Shown: piece by piece, positions 58,575 to 64,000 of the stretch
Layout of the letters: each line of letters starts with the position of its first letter
Numbering within the stretch: the first letter of the stretch is position 1
Source: Aquibacillus rhizosphaerae
GTDB lineage: Bacteria > Bacillota > Bacilli > Bacillales > Amphibacillaceae
NCBI RefSeq assembly: GCF_030282825.1
Contig: NZ_JASTZU010000018.1
Coordinates: 1-64,000, forward strand
Direction: 5' to 3'
Length of the DNA stretch: 64,000 bases
Made by a program: the position numbers and the translations under genes
The notes under the pieces: model-generated
What the model was told of the DNA's origin: nothing
Database searches by the model: none
Seen by the model: the letters and a program-made list of their open reading frames with translations, nothing else

Positions 58575-58616
58575 GTGAGATATCCCTCCTCAATTTTAAA
58601 TTTCTTTCCTTTTAAT

Positions 58617-59360
58617 TTAAACGTGACTAGCTATTGTTAGTGAAGTACGGTCGATTTGAACTAAATCCCAAGATGTTACAATTCCTATTGGTTTTTGGTC
58701 TCTGGAGCCAGTTTGGGTAATTAAAATAGCCTCTAGTTTCATATTTTTTTCAAAACTTTCTTCGAAAACAGTTTCCAAGTCATAGATGGAACTTTGCCTA
58801 CTTAAAAATTCTACATTGTGTTTTTTTTCATAAAGTAGAATATCACGAGCTTTTATATTAGCAACCATGATTTGACTATTAGATAGTTGGTTAGACATCC
58901 ATTTTGCAATACCACCAACTGTTAACAAACCTCGAAAATGACTATTTTCATATATGGGTAACTGAGAGTATCCGTATTCTTTAATTGTACGTAGGATTAC
59001 TTCAAGTGGAGTACCAGGAGTGAAAACTGTTACTGGTTGTGATGCAATCGATAGTGCCAAAGGGGGTTTATGAATTAACTCACATAAACGCTCAATTTCT
59101 TCTACTACTTCTAAATGTGGTTCTGCTATATAAAAGTCTTCTCTTATTTTCTGGTGTACTAAAGCATTTCTCAATCGACCAAATTGTTTTAACGTATCAT
59201 AATTAGTACGAACTACATTGTGAGAGTTACGAGCTAAATGCAGAACATCTCCATAGGAAATATAATCACTAGATTGTTTAACTAGATCCGTCAGTTTTTT
59301 ATGGATTCGATTAAAAGCAATTTCAAATCTATATACACTTGTTTCTTTATCTTTCAACAA
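58617..59360 (-). CDS. HEPN-like domain fused to a CBS pair
   Basis: A 247-residue soluble protein. The N-terminal helical part (about 1-105) has FGRLRNALVH, which is a HEPN Rx4H signature (Arg64-Asn65...His69) after a long helix. The C-terminal part (about 115-240) shows two CBS repeats: TPLEVILRTIKEYGYSQLPIYENSHFRGLLT style in the first, and IYDLETVFEE...ILITQTGSRDQKPIGIVTSWDL in the second. HEPN domains are often RNases and CBS pairs bind adenosine nucleotides, so this may be a nucleotide-gated RNase. The TTG start follows AAGGAGG. A 7-bp palindrome lies in its leader and a VanZ-like gene follows. Activity is inference. Confidence 0.7.
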   Translation of the reverse strand: MLKDKETSVYRFEIAFNRIHKKLTDLVKQSSDYISYGDVLHLARNSHNVVRTNYDTLKQFGRLRNALVHQKIREDFYIAEPHLEVVEEIERLCELIHKPPLALSIASQPVTVFTPGTPLEVILRTIKEYGYSQLPIYENSHFRGLLTVGGIAKWMSNQLSNSQIMVANIKARDILLYEKKHNVEFLSRQSSIYDLETVFEESFEKNMKLEAILITQTGSRDQKPIGIVTSWDLVQIDRTSLTIASHV

Positions 59361-59380
59361 TCTAAAACCTCCTTAAAAAC

Positions 59381-59397
59381 GATACTAATATAGTATC
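59381..59397. promoter_or_regulatory. Palindrome in the leader of the HEPN-CBS gene
   Basis: GATACTA-N3-TAGTATC (7-bp perfect arms) lies 20 nt before the HEPN-CBS start and overlaps an AT-rich -10-like sequence on the reverse strand. It has the form of a dimeric repressor site. The run GTTTTT after it also permits a weak attenuator. Confidence 0.5.
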
Positions 59398-59561
59398 ATA
59401 ATTATGTCGGTTGAATAACAAACAAATATTAAATAGTTTGAATTTTTTAATAGTAATTAGTTGTCTTATCTATGTAAATAGTAATAAAATAGTCTCTATA
59501 GATAATTTAATCGAAATCTTACTTATAAGTTATCGAATTTTTTCTACAAGGGGTAGTCATA

Positions 59562-60635
59562 ATGGAAGAAAAAACTATAAAAGTTCATTTAAGTAACACT
59601 AAAAAAGCAAAACCAGCAGCAGACCAACTTGAATTTGGTCGTGTTTTTACAGATCATATGTTTATTTTAGATTATACTGAAGGAAGTGGATGGCATAGTC
59701 CAAGAATTGTTCCTTATCAATCGCTCACTTTAGATCCAGCGTCTATCGTGTTTCATTATGGACAAACAGTGTTTGAAGGCCTAAAAGCATATGTAACAAA
59801 GCAAGGAGAAGTTCGTTTATTTAGGCCAGAGAAAAACATGGAACGATTAAATCGGTCTAATAATCGTATGTGTATTCCACAAATTGACGAAAGTTTAGCG
59901 TTAAAAGCAATCAAAGAATTAGTTAATTTGGAAAAGGATTGGATTCCAACTGCACCAGGTACCTCTTTATATATACGACCGTTTATTATATCGAATGAGG
60001 CTTATTTAGGCGTAGCACCTTCAAAGACATATCAATTTATTGTTATCTTGTCACCCGTAGGAGCGTACTACAAAGAAGGGATAAATCCCGTCAAAATTTC
60101 TGTTGAAAATGATTTTGTACGTGCTGTAAAGGGTGGTACTGGTGAAGCTAAGACCGCAGGTAATTATGCTTCTAGCTTAAAAGCGCAGGAGCTAGTGTCG
60201 AATGAAGGATACGCTCAAGTTTTATGGCTAGATGGATTAGAAAAGAAATATATTGAAGAAGTGGGAAGCATGAATGTGTTTTTCAAAATTAATGGAGAAG
60301 TTATCACTCCAGAATTAAATGGTAGTATTTTAGAAGGTGTGACTAGAAATTCTGTTATTCAACTGTTAACGCATTGGAATGTCCCTGTTTATGAGCGGAA
60401 AATATCTATGGATGAAGTATATGAAGCCTACAAAGCTGGATTACTTGAGGAAGCTTTTGGTGCAGGAACTGCTGCTGTCATTTCTCCAATCGGAGTGCTT
60501 GCTTGGCAAGGGGAGCAAATGAAAATTAACCAAGGTGAAACAGGAGAAATTTCAAAAAAATTGTATGATACACTTACTGGTATTCAGTATGGCACTGAGT
60601 CAGATCCGTTCGGATGGACCGAAAAAGTTGAATAG
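59562..60635 (+). CDS. ilvE: Branched-chain amino-acid aminotransferase
   Basis: A 357-residue fold-type IV PLP transaminase for valine, leucine and isoleucine, of the YwaA/YbgE type. The catalytic lysine is Lys197 in GTGEAKTAGNYASSL. Other conserved parts are VFHYGQTVFEGLKAY, LYIRPFI, and LEEAFGAGTAAVISPIG near the C-terminus. The ATG lies 10 nt after AGGGG. It is monocistronic with a terminator. No convincing CodY box was seen upstream. Confidence 0.95.
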   Translation: MEEKTIKVHLSNTKKAKPAADQLEFGRVFTDHMFILDYTEGSGWHSPRIVPYQSLTLDPASIVFHYGQTVFEGLKAYVTKQGEVRLFRPEKNMERLNRSNNRMCIPQIDESLALKAIKELVNLEKDWIPTAPGTSLYIRPFIISNEAYLGVAPSKTYQFIVILSPVGAYYKEGINPVKISVENDFVRAVKGGTGEAKTAGNYASSLKAQELVSNEGYAQVLWLDGLEKKYIEEVGSMNVFFKINGEVITPELNGSILEGVTRNSVIQLLTHWNVPVYERKISMDEVYEAYKAGLLEEAFGAGTAAVISPIGVLAWQGEQMKINQGETGEISKKLYDTLTGIQYGTESDPFGWTEKVE

Positions 60636-60649
60636 TATATAGTGGGAGG

Positions 60650-60675
60650 CACCCTGGAAAAAGGGTGTTTTTTTG
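60650..60675 (+). terminator. Terminator after ilvE
   Basis: CACCCT pairs with AGGGTG around GGAAAA, followed by a T run. Confidence 0.85.
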
Positions 60676-60719
60676 CTTCTTTAATGGATACAGTTATTAT
60701 ATATTAAGGAGTCTTGAGA

Positions 60720-61715
60720 ATGAAATTAAGTATCTTAGATCAATCCCCTGTTATGGATGGTAAAAGTGCTGCAGAGGCATTAAAAGCATCTGTGAAACTT
60801 GCTCAAAATGGTGAAAAGCTTGGTTACACCCGTTATTGGATTGCTGAACATCATGGTATGGAACAATTAGCTAGTTCTGTGCCAGAAGTAATGCTTACTT
60901 TAATCGCAGCTAAGACTAACTCCATTAAGATTGGATCGGGTGCTATACTATTACCACATTATAAGCCATACAAAATAGCAGAAACATTTAATATGCTTGC
61001 AACATTATTTCCTGATCGAATCGATTTAGGTATCGGAAGAGCACCTGGAGGTTCTGCAGAAGCTTCTATTGCTCTTTCTGGTAACTTTCTAGAAAATGTA
61101 AAAAAATTTCCAGAAAAAGTAACTCAACTTTTTCACTTTTTATATGATGACTTTCCGAAAAATCATTTTTATTCTACAACACGGGCATTACCAAAGCCGA
61201 TTAACCCTCCTCAACCTTGGATTTTGGGTACTAGTAGCAAAAGTGCTGTACTTGCAGCGGAACTAGGGACCGCTTATGCTTTTGCTCATTTTATGAGTGA
61301 ACAAGACGGAATGGATGTTGTTCATTCCTATAAGAATATGTTTACTGTGAATAAGAACTTGAAAAAGCCATATTGTATTGTAACTGTTAATGCTATTTGC
61401 GCTAAAACTAGTGAGAGAGCAGAAGACTTAGCTTTATTATATTGTTTGAAAACGGTAATTCAAGTTAGAGAAGAAAAGCTTGACCTTTCAACAAAAAATT
61501 TGAAGAAGGTTATCCAATCATTAACTACGGAAGAAAATAATAAAATAAAAGAAACAAGATCAAAAATGGTGGTTGGTAACCCAATAGATGTAAAAAAACA
61601 ACTATCAAAGATCAAATATGAATATGATGCAGATGAAATTATGATTGTAACGATTACCAATGACTACAGATCTCGATTGAAATCTTATGAATTAATCGCT
61701 AATATTTCATTTTAA
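60720..61715 (+). CDS. LLM-class flavin-dependent oxidoreductase, copy 2
   Basis: A 331-residue luciferase-like protein, paralogue of the one at 46472. It begins KLSILDQSPVMDG, with YTRYWIAEHHGMEQLASS, GSGAILLPHYKPYKIAE and RIDLGIGRAPGGS. The ATG at 60720 is preferred over the TTG at 60714 because AAGGAG is 8 nt away. The substrate is unknown. It is the same length as copy 1, with many differences in the central substrate-binding part. A terminator follows. Confidence 0.88.
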   Translation: MKLSILDQSPVMDGKSAAEALKASVKLAQNGEKLGYTRYWIAEHHGMEQLASSVPEVMLTLIAAKTNSIKIGSGAILLPHYKPYKIAETFNMLATLFPDRIDLGIGRAPGGSAEASIALSGNFLENVKKFPEKVTQLFHFLYDDFPKNHFYSTTRALPKPINPPQPWILGTSSKSAVLAAELGTAYAFAHFMSEQDGMDVVHSYKNMFTVNKNLKKPYCIVTVNAICAKTSERAEDLALLYCLKTVIQVREEKLDLSTKNLKKVIQSLTTEENNKIKETRSKMVVGNPIDVKKQLSKIKYEYDADEIMIVTITNDYRSRLKSYELIANISF

Positions 61716-61738
61716 AAACACCTATTAGGGTGTTTTTT
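61715..61738 (+). terminator. Terminator after LLM copy 2
   Basis: AAACACC pairs with GGGTGTTT around TATTA, followed by a T run. Confidence 0.85.
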
Positions 61739-61830
61739 GCATTAATCACCAGTGTATTATTTATCAGGTCTAGTATCATAATAATCTTGTCATAAAAAAT
61801 TAAATGTAAAGAAAGGGGCTATAGTATCTT

Positions 61831-63084
61831 TTGGCAAAATCAAAACAAGGATTAACCATATTAGCTATTAGCTCTATACCGTTAATAATGACGTTAGGGA
61901 ACTCGATGTTAATACCTATTTTACCTAAGATGGAGTCAGAATTAAATTTAAGTTCCTTCCAAGTCAGTCTTACAATAACAATATTTTCGATAACTGCTGC
62001 AATTTTCATACCTATCTTAGGTTACTTTTCAGATCGTTTTTCTCGAAAGGTAATTATTGTACCTGCATTGATTTTATACGGTTTAGGTGGATTATTAGCG
62101 GGTATGGCGTCTGCATGGTTTAATAGTGCCTATCTATGGATTATGGTTGGGCGAGCTATGCAAGGTATCGGGGCTGCCGGTACCGCACCAATTGCTATGG
62201 CTTTAACTGGTGATTTGTTTAAAGGCGGAGAACAAAGTAAAGTTTTAGGCTTGGTTGAGGCTTCAAATGGATTTGGTAAAGTACTTTCTCCGATTGTAGG
62301 TTCACTTTTAGCACTATTAGTTTGGCATGGACCTTTTTGGGGATTTCCTATTTTCTGTCTGATATCAGTACTTCTAACCGCTCTGTTTGTAAAAGAAAAG
62401 AAGAAGAAAAAAGAACCACCTTCCATTGGAAACTACGTAAAAGGACTATTTTCTGTATTTAAACAGGAAGGAAGATGGCTTTTTACTACTTACTTAGCAG
62501 GAGCTACGTGCTTATTTACTTTATTTGGTATTTTATTTTATATATCAAATGTTTTGGAAGATGAACATGATATAGTTGGTGTGTTAAAGGGTGCTATATT
62601 AGCTATTCCCTTGCTTTTTTTAATGACTACCTCTTTTCTTACAGGAAGCCATATAGGTAAAAATTTAAAAATAATGAAAAGATTAATTATACTTGGCTTA
62701 TTATTAATGACAGCTTCTTTTGGGACTTTAACTTTATTTACAAATTTAATTCCTTTCTTTTCGGTATTAGTAGTAAGTAGTATTGGTACGGGATTAGTCC
62801 TTCCTTGTTTAAATAGTCTTATTACAGGATCTGTAGGTAAATCGAGAAGAGGCTTTGTTACATCATTGTATGGTTCCGTTCGTTTTCTAGGCGTAGCTGC
62901 CGGTCCACCAATATATGGTTGGCTTATGGAGATGTCACGAAATTGGATGTTCCTCAGCACAGCAGGTTTAACATTCATTGTTGCTTTTTTATGTCTAGTA
63001 TTGATTCATGTGAAAAATAATCCATCACAATCTGATCAATCATCAAAATCTTTATTTAAAAAACTTCAATTAACTACGGAATAG
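61831..63084 (+). CDS. MFS multidrug-type exporter
   Basis: A 417-residue major-facilitator protein with 12 predicted transmembrane segments. The N-terminus [18 protein letters not shown] and the motif-A loop [10 protein letters not shown] resemble the ACDE/YvmA-YfmO group of drug efflux proteins. [19 protein letters not shown] is the motif-B/C region. The substrate is unknown. The TTG start lies 13 nt after AAGGGG, a long spacing, so the exact start is uncertain. The gene downstream starts 14 nt after its stop. Confidence 0.85.
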   Translation: MAKSKQGLTILAISSIPLIMTLGNSMLIPILPKMESELNLSSFQVSLTITIFSITAAIFIPILGYFSDRFSRKVIIVPALILYGLGGLLAGMASAWFNSAYLWIMVGRAMQGIGAAGTAPIAMALTGDLFKGGEQSKVLGLVEASNGFGKVLSPIVGSLLALLVWHGPFWGFPIFCLISVLLTALFVKEKKKKKEPPSIGNYVKGLFSVFKQEGRWLFTTYLAGATCLFTLFGILFYISNVLEDEHDIVGVLKGAILAIPLLFLMTTSFLTGSHIGKNLKIMKRLIILGLLLMTASFGTLTLFTNLIPFFSVLVVSSIGTGLVLPCLNSLITGSVGKSRRGFVTSLYGSVRFLGVAAGPPIYGWLMEMSRNWMFLSTAGLTFIVAFLCLVLIHVKNNPSQSDQSSKSLFKKLQLTTE

Positions 63085-63098
63085 ATGAAGGAGTGGTT

Positions 63099-63383
63099 AT
63101 GTTGCAAATATATTTTTCACCAGAGTTTTTAAAACAAGATGCACAAGTGCTTAATATTGTTAATGATAAAAATAAAGCTGTAGGTTATATGGCATTTTTA
63201 ATGGAAGAAAAGAAAATGTACGTTTATGGTCAATTAGAAGAAGCAGGAGTAGAAGAAGATTTTAAAGATCTTGTTGAACCCTACTTACAGGGTTTAACAA
63301 AGTTAAAACCGGACCTAGATGTATTCTCCTATTTATCGGTCGGAGGTAAAAAGGTCGAAGTTCAAGCAGAAAATGAAGAATAA
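63099..63383 (+). CDS. Small acidic protein, unknown function
   Basis: A 94-residue acidic, mixed alpha-beta protein: LQIYFSPEFLKQDAQVLNIVNDKNKAVGY at the start, then KMYVYGQLEEAGV, ending VGGKKVEVQAENEE. No cysteine, signal peptide or membrane segment is seen. The ATG at 63099 follows AAGGAGTGG; the GTG at 63093 is too close. It lies 14 nt after the MFS gene, so they may be co-transcribed. I do not recognise the family. Confidence 0.75.
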   Translation: MLQIYFSPEFLKQDAQVLNIVNDKNKAVGYMAFLMEEKKMYVYGQLEEAGVEEDFKDLVEPYLQGLTKLKPDLDVFSYLSVGGKKVEVQAENEE

Positions 63384-63714
63384 TAACGATTTTCATAAAG
63401 GTAAGCCTGTTATATTCTGAACCCTTTGAGGGTTTAGGAGATACTTCCTTTATTTTTCTGAAGTTATGGCTGGTGTAGGCCCCAGATTGCATTGGCCGTT
63501 CCTTGTACTAGGACGACGAAGAACTAACGGCTTTGGGTGGAATCTAATAGGTAACGTTATCTTTTCTATTCATTATTTATTCCAAGTGCACCAGCATATA
63601 GTACTAAAAGAAATGAAACCATCGGTAATTCATTAGAGATAATTCTTTAAAAGTTTTATCAAACAATGCACAGAAGGAGAAATTTAAAAGTTGTCCTGTG
63701 AATTAGGTTCATAT
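63384..63714. other. 331-nt gap before the YitT-like gene, no gene seen
   Basis: It contains only a short AACCC/GGGTT hairpin near 63420 and a GGCC-rich patch around 63478-63492. No reading frame with a ribosome binding site, RNA gene or clear terminator was recognised. Confidence 0.6.
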
Positions 63715-64000
63715 TTATTTTTTTCTCCAAACAACGGGTGGAGTTATTTTTGGGATTTTTGGTATTAACTTTAAGTTGTACACTATATCAACAATTTTTG
63801 TTGAACCAAATTGCAACAAGATTGCTTGGAATACAATGGGCCAATGAATTATTGAACCTGTTAAAATAAAAATTAGTCCATTTAAAAGAAGAAGTGGTTT
63901 TCCAGGGGAGCTATTTCGATGCACTGCGATTATTAAAGCTAATACACCCATCCCACCATTGGATACCTTTTGCCTTAAAAGAATTCCTACACCAATGCCC
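63715..64000 (-). CDS. YitT-family membrane protein, partial
   Basis: The reverse-strand frame runs open to the window end, so only the C-terminal part (about 94 residues) is visible. GIGVGILLRQKVSNGG...VLALII, then LLNGLIFILTGSI and FGSTKIVDIVYNLK, follow the YitT pattern (Gly-rich turn, two membrane segments, then the SSKVID-like motif). The DUF2179 domain that usually follows YitT is absent; the protein ends soon after in a short basic tail. Its role is unknown. Confidence 0.65.
   Translation of the reverse strand, partial: GIGVGILLRQKVSNGGMGVLALIIAVHRNSSPGKPLLLLNGLIFILTGSIIHWPIVFQAILLQFGSTKIVDIVYNLKLIPKIPKITPPVVWRKK

Noticed and set aside
59411-59596. 61-residue forward frame upstream of ilvE
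   Set aside because: It has no ribosome binding site and runs into the ilvE start in another frame.
62538-62978. 146-residue reverse frame
   Set aside because: It is antisense to the MFS exporter and has no supporting signals.

Overview
The window is a chromosomal segment of a low-GC, endospore-forming Gram-positive bacterium of the Bacillaceae. This rests on many sporulation genes (spoVK, a spoVIF-like gene, sirA, sspP, sspN, tlp, sspL, two sporulation-type kinases), AGGAGG-type ribosome binding sites, frequent TTG/GTG starts, and a gene order that follows the Bacillus subtilis backbone spoVK-hflX-ynbB-glnRA ... lexA-yneA-yneB-ynzC-tkt-sirA-yneF-ccdA-yneI-ccdC-yneK ... sspP-citB-yneN-sspN-tlp-yneP-yneQ ... 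plsY-parE-parC. The his, gltAB and ilvE blocks fit a halotolerant relative such as Oceanobacillus or Virgibacillus, but the genus is inference.

Layout. 1-490: the end of an rRNA operon (5S, initiator tRNA-Met, second 5S, strong terminator). 490-2340: a reverse-strand NlpC/P60-like hydrolase and an unusual CdsA paralogue. 2584-8494: spoVK, a spoVIF-like gene, hflX-ynbB and the nitrogen-controlled glnR-glnA operon with two GlnR/TnrA boxes. 8698-9381: an orphan AbiGi-like gene. 9430-11333: the SOS locus lexA / minimal yneA / yneB, with three LexA boxes, then ynzC. 11482-18748: tkt, the replication inhibitor sirA, the ccdA-yneI-ccdC group, yneK, a PAS histidine kinase, and a hidden sspP on the reverse strand. 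18944-26224: aconitase, thioredoxin-like YneN, a small FbpB-like gene with an apparent ATT start, sspN, tlp, and a double-AAA ATPase coupled to yneP and yneQ. 26289-29230 (reverse): manganese catalase, yidD, folE2, plsY. 29729-34164: parE-parC. 34412-38832: a flavin reductase and the tandem dynamin DynA. 38897-46346: hisJ divergent from the tightly overlapped operon hisZGDBHAFI. 46472-50749: a luciferase-like oxidoreductase, msrA, a PAS-PAS kinase, the exonuclease ypcP and sspL. 50819-50885: a dispersed Bacillaceae-type repeat. 50969-58073: gltC divergent from gltA-gltB. 58161-59360: a reverse-strand pair, HEPN-CBS protein plus VanZ-like membrane protein. 59562-63383: ilvE, a second luciferase-like oxidoreductase, an MFS exporter and a small protein. 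The window ends inside a YitT-like membrane gene.

Functionally, GlnR-GlnA and GltC-GltAB are the two halves of ammonium assimilation. LexA, the YneA-like peptide and YneB form the SOS cell-division arm. SpoVK, SirA, the kinases and the Ssp/Tlp proteins serve sporulation. Most of the window is conserved backbone. The items that stand out are the HEPN-CBS/VanZ-like pair with a palindrome in its leader, the 30-residue YneA-like SOS peptide, the orphan AbiGi-like gene, the double-AAA ATPase, two possible non-canonical starts (ATT, ATA), and a changed initiator-tRNA anticodon stem. No insertion sequence, prophage or CRISPR array was seen.
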